Shown: positions 31,614 to 40,232 of the stretch, piece by piece | Numbering within the stretch: position 1 is the stretch's first letter | Layout: each line of letters opens with the position of its first letter | Assembly (NCBI GenBank): GCA_937915785.1 | Contig: CALGGY010000027.1 | Coordinates: 19,459-83,458 of the forward strand | Reading direction: 5' to 3' | From: an uncultured Bacteroidales bacterium | Lineage (GTDB): Bacteria > Bacteroidota > Bacteroidia > Bacteroidales > P3 | Length of the DNA stretch: 64,000 nt | The notes under the pieces: model-generated | What the model was told of the DNA's origin: nothing | The model's input: the letters and a program-made list of their open reading frames with translations, nothing else | Database searches by the model: none | Made by a program: the position numbers and the translations under genes

Positions 31614-32318
31614 TTACAAATCCTCTCCGTTGGATTGGTTGTAAACGTTGTCGTAATAAAGCAAGATGCCGTAACTGCCGTACGATTCATCTATCATAAA
31701 CCACACCTGCCGTTTCGAAACTCTCTCTATCAGCCAATCTATTGCCGCAATACCCATCTCTGTGTTCTGCTCATTTTCGCTCATAGCGTAAAATTCCACC
31801 TCCGAATACTTGGAAAAGACTTTATCATTCACATACTTACGAATACCCGTTGTGTCGCTGTCCGATTCGGCAATTTGATAAAACGAGGCTTGGAAACGCT
31901 TGTTGTACAATACAATTTCGTTCGACACATTCACATCGTTATCTATAATGTAATTGCCGGCAACATCCGTAGGCATATACTTTTTGTCATTATCCAAAAA
32001 CTGTCGCACCAATGTGTTGAAACGGTTTTTTATGTCCCTTTCGCTCGTGTAGTTGGCATCTCGCACCATTATGCGATACACCTTATTTCTATTTGTAACC
32101 ACACTGATGTACGACTTCCGTCCATTAAACTCTCCTTCCAAACGGTCCATCCGAGCGTTGTAGGTAAACCCTTTGGCTTTGAGTTTCTGAATCATGGCCG
32201 TTTTGGTTCCGTCTATGGGTATGCCCATAAATTTGGTAATGTCTTTCTGTTGTGCGAAAGTAGCCGTTGATATTATGACAGCCATTGCGGAAACCAACAA
32301 TAAACCCTTAATTTTCAT
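31614..32318 (-). CDS. Exported protein of an uncharacterised family, copy 1
   Basis: A 234-residue protein with a signal peptide (MKIKGLLLVSAMAVIISTATFA). The mature N-terminus carries TKFMGIPIDGTKTAMIQKLK and KGFTYNARMDRLEGEF, an alpha-beta opening seen in many Bacteroidota exported proteins of unknown role. It is about 91 percent identical over the mature part (19 differences I counted in about 207 positions) to the protein at 35245, while the signal peptides differ clearly. The two copies, in the same orientation, flank four other genes. Periplasmic location is inferred; function unknown. Confidence 0.72.
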   Translation of the reverse strand: MKIKGLLLVSAMAVIISTATFAQQKDITKFMGIPIDGTKTAMIQKLKAKGFTYNARMDRLEGEFNGRKSYISVVTNRNKVYRIMVRDANYTSERDIKNRFNTLVRQFLDNDKKYMPTDVAGNYIIDNDVNVSNEIVLYNKRFQASFYQIAESDSDTTGIRKYVNDKVFSKYSEVEFYAMSENEQNTEMGIAAIDWLIERVSKRQVWFMIDESYGSYGILLYYDNVYNQSNGEDL

Positions 32319-32331
32319 ATCATTACAATTT

Positions 32332-33042
32332 CTAAAACGTTATCTTCACACTTGCTCCAAGCGTGTAGGCGGGTGCGCTCCAAGCCATCCCGTCGACACA
32401 CTGAAGGCCGGGCTCAATTTCCCAGCTCTGTGACGCATGCCAACCGCGCCCGCTGTTGTACTCACGCACCACACGGCCTATCCGCACTTTGCCCACTGTA
32501 TTCATTATCACTCCTGTGGCAAAGCTCACCCCAGCAGCCATAAGCAACACCCGCCCGTTGCGTTGCATTATTTCGTTGGCACCCTTGAAATGCCATACTG
32601 CTCCCAAACCGGCGGACAAAACTCCGGCCGTGATAAATGCCGAACCCGTGCCAACCAGCACGTAAGCCGAGTAGTACTTTTTGTACAAGTCGTTCCCGAA
32701 CAGTATTTTTGTCTGTCCCAAATCGAGGCTGCCCCGTCCGATGCGCAGGTCGCGCCCCACCCTTTTTATTTTGTAACGCACCACCTCCGACGGGTCTGCT
32801 TTTTCTTGGACCTTGCCCAACGACGATGCGTTGGTTATCTGCTCCACCGCCGACATGGGGTATTCCAGCAGGTCGCCATCGGCGGTTTTCAGCGTTATGG
32901 TGTCGTTGCGCATCTCAATCAGGCCACCGCTCACCTTAGTCCCGTCTTTCAGATGCACAACACTTTGGGTAGCATTTTGGGCTTGGGTTGCACCGATGGC
33001 TATAAGCAGTGCTGTTGCCCACAAAAACAGAATTCTTTTCAT
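32332..33042 (-). CDS. Exported SH3-like domain plus membrane segments protein
   Basis: A 236-residue protein with a signal peptide (MKRILFLWATALLIAIGATQA) and then VVHLKDGTKVSGGLIEMRND, a strand pattern of an SH3-like 'KDG..v.G.i' domain that often assembles on membranes. Two hydrophobic stretches follow (AYVLVGTGSAFITAGVLSAG; VLLMAAGVSFATGVIMNTVG). It starts divergently from the NERD gene and lies 13 bases before copy 1 of the exported family in the same direction, so the two may form a transcript. Function unknown. Confidence 0.6.
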   Translation of the reverse strand: MKRILFLWATALLIAIGATQAQNATQSVVHLKDGTKVSGGLIEMRNDTITLKTADGDLLEYPMSAVEQITNASSLGKVQEKADPSEVVRYKIKRVGRDLRIGRGSLDLGQTKILFGNDLYKKYYSAYVLVGTGSAFITAGVLSAGLGAVWHFKGANEIMQRNGRVLLMAAGVSFATGVIMNTVGKVRIGRVVREYNSGRGWHASQSWEIEPGLQCVDGMAWSAPAYTLGASVKITF

Positions 33043-33241
33043 AGCTTCTTTTCGTTTTTTTCAACTTGATATTATTAAGTTTTTGCTTGTGCCGATAGCC
33101 AAAGCCAAACGGATTTCTTAAAATTTGCATGGCAAAATCGACGCAACAAATTTACTATTTTTTTTCGACAATTGGCATTTTTTTCTGTTTTTCAAAAAAA
33201 AATGTTTTTTGTATTTTTGCTAAGCAAAGAAAAACAAGGAA

Positions 33242-34018
33242 ATGCCGATCATCATTTTGGTAATATGCGTCTTAACCCTATTAGTGCCCTTTTGCGTAAT
33301 CGCAATAAATAGCACTAACCCCGATTCGCCAAGGTGGATAAGGTATATCTTTCCCGACAAGGGCACTCGTGGCGAAATGGCTGTGGCGGCCATCCTCGAA
33401 CAACTGCCGGAGGAATATCATGTGTTCAACGACATTTACATCCATAGCAGCGGTCGTTCTGTACAAATAGACCATGTCGTTATATCGCCATACGGCATTT
33501 TTTCAATAGAGACCAAGAATTACAACGGTTGGATATTTGGTGGCGAAAAATCCGAGTTTTGGACACAAAACTTATATGGCAAGAAATACAAATTCCGCAA
33601 TCCAATAAAACAAAACCTTTCGCATGCCATTGCTTTGGCCAACGTGCTTCACGTATATCAAAGCCAAATCACCCCTTTGACAGTTTTTACAGGAAATGGC
33701 ACACTAAAAACAAACACTTCCAGCGCTGTAATCTACGAAAATCGGCTTCGGAACGTGATTCTCGGCTTTGCCGAACCGATTTTTGCACCCAAAAGAGTGG
33801 ATTCGCTCATAAACACCTTGACCGAATCCATCATTACCGACGAGAACAAAAAACAGCTACACATACAATCCGTCCGCAACACTATTTATCGCCAAAACCA
33901 GCTGTCCAGCCACGGACAATGCCCCCGTTGCTACGGCAGATTGGTGTGGCGCCAAGGCAAATACGGCGGTTTTTGGGGCTGCGAAAGCTATCCGCGGTGC
34001 CGGTTTACAAAAAGGTGA
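33242..34018 (+). CDS. NERD nuclease with N-terminal membrane segment and zinc ribbon
   Basis: A 258-residue protein. Residues 1-24 form a membrane segment (MPIIILVICVLTLLVPFCVI). Residues about 42-160 form a NERD (nuclease-related) domain with the acidic and Glu-x-Lys pattern: GTRGEMAVAAILEQL, IDHVVISPYGIFSIETKNY (Asp and ETK of the PD-(D/E)XK site) and a downstream Gln/Asn helix. Residues about 225-258 form a topoisomerase-type C4 zinc finger (CPRCYGRLVWRQGKYGGFWG, then CESYPRC). The combination of NERD plus zf-C4_Topoisom is known in bacteria. It is likely a membrane-tethered DNA nuclease, perhaps for defence or DNA uptake control. A TATTTTTG box lies at 33212-33219. Confidence 0.82.
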   Translation: MPIIILVICVLTLLVPFCVIAINSTNPDSPRWIRYIFPDKGTRGEMAVAAILEQLPEEYHVFNDIYIHSSGRSVQIDHVVISPYGIFSIETKNYNGWIFGGEKSEFWTQNLYGKKYKFRNPIKQNLSHAIALANVLHVYQSQITPLTVFTGNGTLKTNTSSAVIYENRLRNVILGFAEPIFAPKRVDSLINTLTESIITDENKKQLHIQSVRNTIYRQNQLSSHGQCPRCYGRLVWRQGKYGGFWGCESYPRCRFTKR

Positions 34019-34029
34019 TAATCTGATTG

Positions 34030-34728
34030 TTACAGTGCTTCCACTATAGGATAAGTATGAATAACGTCTTTGTAGGTTCCAACTTGGCGAAATTTCTTTC
34101 CTCTCGGCAGCTTTACTACTTGGTCATCGTAGAAATTTGCTGTAGTATTATACAGTACAACTTCCAATCCATACCATAAACCCAATTCATCTTTACCTAC
34201 CGCAATTGCAATTCCATTTTCCAGAACATTTTTCACTTTGAAACTTTTATTAGACAGCACATCACCTGGTTCTTCGAAGAAATTTGCCGAACCGTTTAAA
34301 TTATTAAACAGATTGTTTATCAGACCATTAGCCATTTCGTCTTCCTCGTAACCACCATCACCATCCATAAGTTGCACCACAGGAACAGTTTTGTGCAAAA
34401 AGTTATTTGCCTTATATTTATATATTCCAACTTGTCGGAAACACTTTCCTTTAGGTGCAACTACCTCCTGATTATCGTAAAAAGATTTGCCTTCTTCATC
34501 ATAAAGTAGGAAAACGCTTAATATATCACGCTGACCTGTTGCAAGGGCAACACCGTCATCAAGCACCTGAAACACATTCATAGCTCTTTCAGCCACCACA
34601 TCGCCAGGTTCATCAAAAAATTTAGGATTCGACTTGCTATTCATTATCATAGCAATAATAAATAACACAACGAATGTAAGAATTACACCTGATAAAACGC
34701 CCAATAAAAAAATCCATATTTTTTTCAT
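34030..34728 (-). CDS. Membrane protein with an internally duplicated domain
   Basis: A 232-residue protein with an N-terminal membrane anchor (about residues 4-27). It has two related units: one with FFDEPGDVVAERAMNVFQVL and one with FFEEPGDVLSNKSFKVKNVL, each followed by a strand-rich region that includes KCFRQVG or KKFRQVG. This is a clear tandem duplication of about 95 residues. No known domain recognised. It lies 12 bases before a lipoprotein gene in the same direction. Confidence 0.65.
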   Translation of the reverse strand: MKKIWIFLLGVLSGVILTFVVLFIIAMIMNSKSNPKFFDEPGDVVAERAMNVFQVLDDGVALATGQRDILSVFLLYDEEGKSFYDNQEVVAPKGKCFRQVGIYKYKANNFLHKTVPVVQLMDGDGGYEEDEMANGLINNLFNNLNGSANFFEEPGDVLSNKSFKVKNVLENGIAIAVGKDELGLWYGLEVVLYNTTANFYDDQVVKLPRGKKFRQVGTYKDVIHTYPIVEAL

Positions 34729-34740
34729 CCTTGAATTGTT

Positions 34741-35226
34741 TTAATATTTATTTCGAAAAATTTCAGTCATACATCGGTCTATTGCATTGTTTATATCATC
34801 GGCTTCTGTTTCACCATAACCTTCACCAATAGCTACACAAATAACTTGATTGGTTTTAGCAGACAACAATTGTATCGTAACTTCTAATGAAGATCCAAGT
34901 CCATTTGGTCTTCGTCCGGTTTCACTATAATTAACTACAATTGTCTCACTCTCTATTTCCGGTTTTACAGATGGAACTCTAATAAACCCCCTTTTTATAA
35001 AATGCCCACTTATTATGGTTGCCGGGTCTGCACTCAAAGAGGATGTGTATCCCCAACCATTGTACACCCCGCCAGAAACAGAAGTCCTTGAGGCCGTCGG
35101 TGTTATATAGACATATTTGTATCCAGTCATTGAAGAATGCCTCGTCACTTGTGTTGGGTTCAAACTAACACATCCACAAACAGTTGACAACACAAATATT
35201 AGCAAAACTACTCTTATTTTTTTCAT
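34741..35226 (-). CDS. Small lipoprotein, unknown
   Basis: A 161-residue protein with a lipoprotein-type signal (MKKIRVVLLIFVLSTVCGC) and a mature part with YKYVYITPTASRTSVSGG and, near the C-terminus, a helix ending NAIDRCMTEIFRNKY. It lies between the duplicated-domain protein and copy 2 of the exported family, all on the minus strand, suggesting a single transcript. Function unknown. Confidence 0.62.
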   Translation of the reverse strand: MKKIRVVLLIFVLSTVCGCVSLNPTQVTRHSSMTGYKYVYITPTASRTSVSGGVYNGWGYTSSLSADPATIISGHFIKRGFIRVPSVKPEIESETIVVNYSETGRRPNGLGSSLEVTIQLLSAKTNQVICVAIGEGYGETEADDINNAIDRCMTEIFRNKY

Positions 35227-35244
35227 ATTCCCATTTTTTTCCTT

Positions 35245-35943
35245 TTACAAATCCTCGCCGTTGGATTGGTTGTAAACGTTGTCGTAATAAAGCAAAATGC
35301 CATAGCTACCGTACGATTCGTCTATCATAAACCAAACAAGCCGTTTCGACACTTTATCTATCAGCCAGTCTATTGCCGCAATACCCCATTCGGTGTTTTG
35401 CTCTTCCTCGCTCATGGCGTAAAACTCAACCTCCGAATATTTCGAAAACACCCTATCATTCAAGTATTTGCGAGCACCTGTAGTATCGCTGTCCGATTCG
35501 GCAATTTGGTAAAACGAAGCTTCGAAACGTTTGTTGTACAAAACAATTTCGTTCGACACATTCACATCGTCGTCGATAATGTAATTGCCAACAACATCCG
35601 TAGGCATATACCTTTTGTTATTTTCCAAAAACTGCCGCACCAATGTGTTGAAACGGTTTTTAATGTTTCTTTCGCTCGAATAATTGGCATCTCGCACCAC
35701 AATTCTATACACTTTGTTGCGGTTGGTAACCACGCTAATGTACGAATCCCTGCCGTTGAACTCTCCTTCCAAACGGTCCAGACGGGCATTGTAAGTAAAA
35801 CCCTTGGCCTTCAGTTTCTGAATCATGGCCGTTTTGGTTCCGTCTATGGGTATGCCCATAAACTTGGTTACTTCGCGATTCTGCGCCTGCACCCCCATTG
35901 TCATCGCAATGGCCCATCCTAAAAGCAAAACCCTGATTTTCAT
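35245..35943 (-). CDS. Exported protein of an uncharacterised family, copy 2
   Basis: A 232-residue close paralogue of the gene at 31614 with a different signal peptide (MKIRVLLLGWAIAMTMGVQA). The mature sequence keeps TKFMGIPIDGTKTAMIQKLK and ends in the same YYDNVYNQSNGEDL. It has the same orientation as copy 1 and lies first in the run with the lipoprotein and duplicated-domain genes. Mature sequence conservation with signal-peptide divergence suggests a fairly recent duplication or continuing gene conversion. Confidence 0.72.
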   Translation of the reverse strand: MKIRVLLLGWAIAMTMGVQAQNREVTKFMGIPIDGTKTAMIQKLKAKGFTYNARLDRLEGEFNGRDSYISVVTNRNKVYRIVVRDANYSSERNIKNRFNTLVRQFLENNKRYMPTDVVGNYIIDDDVNVSNEIVLYNKRFEASFYQIAESDSDTTGARKYLNDRVFSKYSEVEFYAMSEEEQNTEWGIAAIDWLIDKVSKRLVWFMIDESYGSYGILLYYDNVYNQSNGEDL

Positions 35944-35954
35944 ACTATTACCAT

Positions 35955-36269
35955 TTATTCAGCAATCTGCGCTTTTTGTTCGGACTGAATACGTTTGGCT
36001 TCCTGCAGGGCTTTGCCAACTTCCTCGTTTATAACCTGTTGCAGGTTTTCGGGCGTTGCCGTTACCACCCTCACGCTGCTCATTTGCACGCTGTCGGCAC
36101 TGCCGAGCTGTTCGGCGACCTCTTTTTCAACCATCTGCTTAATTTCCTGAGTGTCTGGCGTTTGCTCCGCAGCACAACTTTTCTGGCACACGCAACAACG
36201 TCCCACGAAAAATCCAATCAAAAGTCCCGCAACCAGCGAAACCACTGCAATAACAACATTTTTCTTCAT
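35955..36269 (-). CDS. Small signal-anchor protein, coiled coil
   Basis: A 104-residue protein with a single N-terminal membrane segment (MKKNVVIAVVSLVAGLLIG) containing Cys (GRCCVCQKSC), then a Gln/Glu-rich helix (NEEVGKALQEAKRIQSEQKA). Possible lipidation at the Cys cluster is uncertain. It ends 12 bases before copy 2 of the exported family (same strand) and may head that transcript. Confidence 0.6.
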   Translation of the reverse strand: MKKNVVIAVVSLVAGLLIGFFVGRCCVCQKSCAAEQTPDTQEIKQMVEKEVAEQLGSADSVQMSSVRVVTATPENLQQVINEEVGKALQEAKRIQSEQKAQIAE

Positions 36270-36335
36270 CGTTTTTTTATTTTATCATTTCCAAAATTCA
36301 ACAAATAAATGCACACGCATCGTTTATTTTTTTTC

Positions 36336-36389
36336 GACGCGGCACGCCACGTATTGGGTTATTTTTACAGACGCGGCACTCCACGTCTC
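36336..36389. repeat. Two near-identical GC-rich imperfect palindromes
   Basis: GACGCGGCACGCCACGT (36336-36352) and GACGCGGCACTCCACGT (36370-36386, continuing CTC) differ at one of 17 positions. Each can form a short stem with a four-base loop. They stand out in an AT-rich spacer. They look like a dispersed intergenic repeat family of the genome. Confidence 0.55.
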
Positions 36390-36417
36390 TACTTTTTTAA
36401 TGCGACCTATAAAAAAA

Positions 36418-36466
36418 CAACTCTCAACTCTCAACTCTCAATTCTTAACTACTAACTACTAACTCC
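36418..36466. repeat. Seven-unit heptamer tandem array
   Basis: Forty-nine bases read as seven 7-base units: CAACTCT three times, CAATTCT, TAACTAC twice, TAACTCC. The array runs into the 3' end of meaB, whose stop codon (36452-36454) lies inside it. Such heptamer arrays are a kind of short tandem repeat that can expand or contract. Confidence 0.75.
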
Positions 36467-37558
36467 CAATTCCGAATTCACCAGCATTTCCGCAGCTTTG
36501 TAGCCGCTAATTTTGTTGTCGAGTATATCCTTTTTGTACTGCTCAATATTCTGGCTAACGGCAGGACTGTTGTAGAAACGGTCTTTCAGCATACTGTCGA
36601 TAGTTTCGTACAATATCCTTATGTTCTGTTCCTGCCGCTTGGCGTAGAAATATCCGTTGCCTTTGGTGAAGGTAACGTATTCCATCACGTTGTTCCAGAG
36701 TTCGTCTATTCCCAAGCCGCTATAGGCCGAACAGAGCTGCACTTTGGGAGTCCAGCCCGATTCGGGAGCGGGGAAAAGGTGCAGTGCGTTGCGGAACTGC
36801 GTGGCGGCCAGCTCCGACTTGGTGGGGTCTATGTCGGCTTTATTGATAGCAATCATGTCGGCCATCTCCATTATGCCGCGCTTGATGCCTTGCAGCTCGT
36901 CGCCGGTGTTGGCCAGTTGCAGCAGCAGAAAGAAATCCACCATCGAGTGTGCCACCACCTCGCTCTGCCCCACGCCCACAGTCTCTATTATCACCACGTC
37001 GAACCCCGCCGCCTCGCACAGCACTATTATCTCGCGCGTTTTGCGTGCCACGCCTCCGAGCGAGCCTGCGCTTGGTGAAGGACGTATGAAAGCCTTGGGG
37101 TCGGTGCTGAGCTGTTCCATGCGGGTCTTGTCGCCAAGAATGCTGCCGCCGCTGCGTTCGCTGCTGGGGTCGATGGCCAGTACCGCCACTTGGTGGTTGA
37201 GAGCGGTAAGTTTGGTGCCAAGTGCCTCTATAACAGTGCTTTTGCCAGCTCCGGGCACACCTGTTATGCCCAGCCTCACCGACTTGCCGGAGTATGGCAA
37301 ACAGCGTTCCAACACTGTCTGGGCTTTTTCCTGATGTGCGGGCAGGGTGCTTTCTATCAGCGTTATGGCACGACTCAGCAAAGTGCGGTCGCCGTGCAGT
37401 ATGCCGTCCACAAGCTCCTCCACGGTGAGCTCCTTGCGACGGTTGGCACGCACACGCTCCAAGTAGGTGCTGCTCACCTTTTCGGGCTGTTTTATGCCTT
37501 TCTGCACGCTCAGCGCCGACTCGTAGTCGAAATTGCTATGCAAATGCTTGTCTTCCAT
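36452..37558 (-). CDS. meaB: Methylmalonyl-CoA mutase-associated GTPase MeaB
   Basis: A 368-residue G3E-family GTPase. Walker A is GVPGAGKST, followed by LAIDPSSERSGGSILGDKTR, the family signature, and ETVGVGQSE and NKAD for base and Mg binding. MeaB chaperones adenosylcobalamin into methylmalonyl-CoA mutase and protects the mutase. The mutase subunits themselves are not in this window. The gene is preceded on the minus strand by an SDR gene. Its 3' end overlaps the heptamer array, so its last residues differ by repeat number. Confidence 0.95.
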   Translation of the reverse strand: MEDKHLHSNFDYESALSVQKGIKQPEKVSSTYLERVRANRRKELTVEELVDGILHGDRTLLSRAITLIESTLPAHQEKAQTVLERCLPYSGKSVRLGITGVPGAGKSTVIEALGTKLTALNHQVAVLAIDPSSERSGGSILGDKTRMEQLSTDPKAFIRPSPSAGSLGGVARKTREIIVLCEAAGFDVVIIETVGVGQSEVVAHSMVDFFLLLQLANTGDELQGIKRGIMEMADMIAINKADIDPTKSELAATQFRNALHLFPAPESGWTPKVQLCSAYSGLGIDELWNNVMEYVTFTKGNGYFYAKRQEQNIRILYETIDSMLKDRFYNSPAVSQNIEQYKKDILDNKISGYKAAEMLVNSELGVSS

Positions 37559-37579
37559 AACCGTTTGTCCGACAAAAGG

Positions 37580-38341
37580 TTATAAATTTTTATTGAAAAT
37601 CGTTGCCGATGCCTGTGCCTTGGGGGTAATTACAAGGTCGTTGATACACACATGTTCGGGCAATGTTGCCACATAATATATGGTATCGGCGATGTCGGCT
37701 CCAGTCAGTGGTTCGTAGCCCTTGTAAACGTTGTCGGCACGCTGCTGGTCGCCTTTGAAACGCACCACCGAGAACTCAGTTTCCACAGCACCGGGAGCCA
37801 CATTGGTTACCTTTATGCCATGTTTCACCATATCGATGCGCATGGCACGCGAAAGGCTGTCCACGGCGCTTTTGGTGGCGCAATACACGTTGCCGTTGGC
37901 GTATGCCTCCTTGCCGGCGATGGATGCGATGTTGAACACGTGTCCGGCGTTGTTTTTCACCATCCACGGCAGCACCTTGCGGCTAACGTACAGCAGGCCT
38001 TTCACATTGGTGTCTATCATACGTTCCCAGTCGTCAATATTGCCGTCCTGAATGGGCTCCAGACCCACGGCCAAACCGGCGTTGTTCACCAGAATGTCGA
38101 TGTTTTTCCATCCACTGGGCAGACTGTCGAGGGCTTTGTCCACTGCCTCGCGGCTGCGCACGTCGAAATTGAGCAGCATCAGGTCTATCTTGTATTTGAT
38201 AACAAGTTCTTCGCCCAAAGCCTCCAGTTTTTCCTTGCGACGTCCGGTAAGGATAAGGTTGTATCCGTTTTTGGCAAAAATTTCGGCAGTGGCGCGTCCA
38301 ATGCCCGACGTGGCACCTGTTATGCAAACTATTTTACTCAT
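37580..38341 (-). CDS. Short-chain dehydrogenase/reductase (YdfG-like)
   Basis: A 253-residue classical SDR: GATSGIGRATA nucleotide loop near the N-terminus, NNAG around residue 87, Ser in NIASIAGKEAY, and catalytic Tyr-x3-Lys in YCATKSAV. Its length and the GXXXGIG motif suggest NADP(H) dependence and YdfG-like (serine/3-hydroxy acid) activity, but substrate cannot be set from sequence. It lies 21 bases before meaB in the same direction. Confidence 0.85.
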   Translation of the reverse strand: MSKIVCITGATSGIGRATAEIFAKNGYNLILTGRRKEKLEALGEELVIKYKIDLMLLNFDVRSREAVDKALDSLPSGWKNIDILVNNAGLAVGLEPIQDGNIDDWERMIDTNVKGLLYVSRKVLPWMVKNNAGHVFNIASIAGKEAYANGNVYCATKSAVDSLSRAMRIDMVKHGIKVTNVAPGAVETEFSVVRFKGDQQRADNVYKGYEPLTGADIADTIYYVATLPEHVCINDLVITPKAQASATIFNKNL

Positions 38342-38489
38342 ATACTTCTAAATTTCAATTTGTTATTTATAAGAATACAGATTGTTATCTAAAAACAAAA
38401 ATAAGATTTTTTTCCGAAAAAAGCAATTTCCCATACAAAAAAAAGCAATTCATCGTTATTAAAGGACTTTTTTTTGACACAACACTGCG

Positions 38490-40001
38490 ATGGAAGAAAT
38501 AGACAAAAATTTGGACATGCCCATAAACGATGCTACGGCACTTGACAACGGCCAATCGGAACACAACGCACCCTTTTTCGACGAATATGGCAACCGTTTG
38601 AGCACCAGCGGAAAAATACTGCTGTCGCTACCCGAAAACGCCTCGGGACACATAACCATTCCCGAAGGAATAGAGCACGTGACCGCCGACGCCTTCAAAC
38701 GCTGTGGACTAATAACCGAAATCACAATCCCCACATCACTTAAAACTCTGCACCACAGCAATTTCCGCAAGCAAAACTCGCTACTGCGATTCCACGTAAG
38801 CCCCGACAATGTGTTCCTGCACACCGATGCCGGCGGCAAGGCCCTGTTCAACCAAGACTACACTTTTTTGTTTAAAGTGGCGTGCGACGTGGAAGAAATC
38901 CAGTTCCCGTTTGGCATAACAGCCATTGGCAACCACGCTTTTCAGGGATGTGCCAAGTTGCGCACCATTGCCATTCCCGACACCGTGAACATGCTCGGAG
39001 CCAGCGCTTTTGCCGACTGCACCAGCCTTTCCGACATTACCATCGGCACTGGCGTGAAAAAACTGCCCGGCTGGCTGTTCAAGCATTGCACGTCCCTGCA
39101 ACACATAGCCATGCCCGACAGCCTTCGGCGTATTGGCACCGGAACTTTTGCCCAATGCACAAGCCTTGCCCAAATAACACTTCCGTCAGACCTGCAAGCC
39201 ATCAACGACGAGGCTTTTATCGACTGCTCAAACCTCAGGCATATTTTCATTCCTCGTTGGGTAAAAGCCGTCGGCACAGCCGCTTTCGAAGGCTGTTCAT
39301 CGCTATCGGCAATAGATGTGGACGACGACAACGCCAAGCTGAGCTCCGAGGGCGGATTGCTTTACAACAAATATCAGTCGCAACTGCTCAGGTGCCCCGA
39401 GAACGCAAGCTTCGAGGCGTTGCCCGAGCTGCTGTCGTCATTCGCAGACGCGGCTTTTTCGGGCTGCAAAAAGATAACAAAAATCGCCATCCCACAATAC
39501 ATAACATCGCTGCCAAAATACTGTTTCGCCTTCTGTGAAAATCTTGAAACTGTGGAACTTAACCAAAACCTGACACACATAGGACAATCGGCTTTTGAAG
39601 GATGTAAGCGACTGGAAAACATAACGTTGCCACAGTCAGTGAAAACAATAGGCGACTACGCCTTCGCCTACTGCGCATCGATAGAAGAGCTGACTCTGCC
39701 CGAAAACCTTACCGACATTGGTAGCGACGAAAGCAAGGAAAACATGCGTAGCGGATGCACTTTCTACGGATGCAAATCATTGAAACACATCGAAATACCC
39801 AACCGTATAGCCAACCTTGGCGAATATTGCTTCGGCAACTGCGAAAGTTTGGAAACCGTTTCGCTGCCATACATGATAGACTACATCTACAGCGACCTTT
39901 TTGCCGGCTGCCACGCACTGAAAGAGCTGGTTCTGGCCAATCCCTACACCAAATTCGACGATGGGGCGCTGCCCGACAACACTTCGGTGGTTTACAAGTG
40001 A
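38490..40001 (+). CDS. BspA-like leucine-rich-repeat (LRR_5) protein
   Basis: A 503-residue protein built of about 14 BspA-type LRR_5 repeats with the pattern 'IGxxAFxxCxxLxxItIPxsV' (for example TAIGNHAFQGCAKLRTIAIP and QSAFEGCKRLENITLPQS). It has no signal peptide or C-terminal sorting tail, unlike the secreted adhesin BspA, so it may act inside the cell or use a nonclassical route. BspA-like proteins in oral and gut Bacteroidetes bind matrix proteins or bacteria. The gene stands alone between an SDR and rpsO. Confidence 0.88.
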   Translation: MEEIDKNLDMPINDATALDNGQSEHNAPFFDEYGNRLSTSGKILLSLPENASGHITIPEGIEHVTADAFKRCGLITEITIPTSLKTLHHSNFRKQNSLLRFHVSPDNVFLHTDAGGKALFNQDYTFLFKVACDVEEIQFPFGITAIGNHAFQGCAKLRTIAIPDTVNMLGASAFADCTSLSDITIGTGVKKLPGWLFKHCTSLQHIAMPDSLRRIGTGTFAQCTSLAQITLPSDLQAINDEAFIDCSNLRHIFIPRWVKAVGTAAFEGCSSLSAIDVDDDNAKLSSEGGLLYNKYQSQLLRCPENASFEALPELLSSFADAAFSGCKKITKIAIPQYITSLPKYCFAFCENLETVELNQNLTHIGQSAFEGCKRLENITLPQSVKTIGDYAFAYCASIEELTLPENLTDIGSDESKENMRSGCTFYGCKSLKHIEIPNRIANLGEYCFGNCESLETVSLPYMIDYIYSDLFAGCHALKELVLANPYTKFDDGALPDNTSVVYK

Positions 40002-40168
40002 TTAAACCCCGAAAAAACACTGATTTGTTCCGAAAAAAAAATCATTTTTTCCCATATCAAGACAAAAAACGTCCCAGCGACCACCTTACCAAACAATTGA
40101 ATATCAAACAACTACCACACATAATAAAAAAAAAAGGCAAAAAAAATCCACAATTCAAAAAAAAAGCG

Positions 40169-40176
40169 TATCTTTG
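40169..40176 (+). promoter_or_regulatory. -7 box for rpsO
   Basis: TATCTTTG fits the consensus, 57 bases before the rpsO ATG. No clear TTTG box at the right spacing. The rest of 40002-40168 is AT-rich with no gene. Confidence 0.45.
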
Positions 40177-40232
40177 CAAACTGATTTTAAAGAAGAAAAA
40201 AGATATAAAACAGACAAAACTTATTAAATAGT

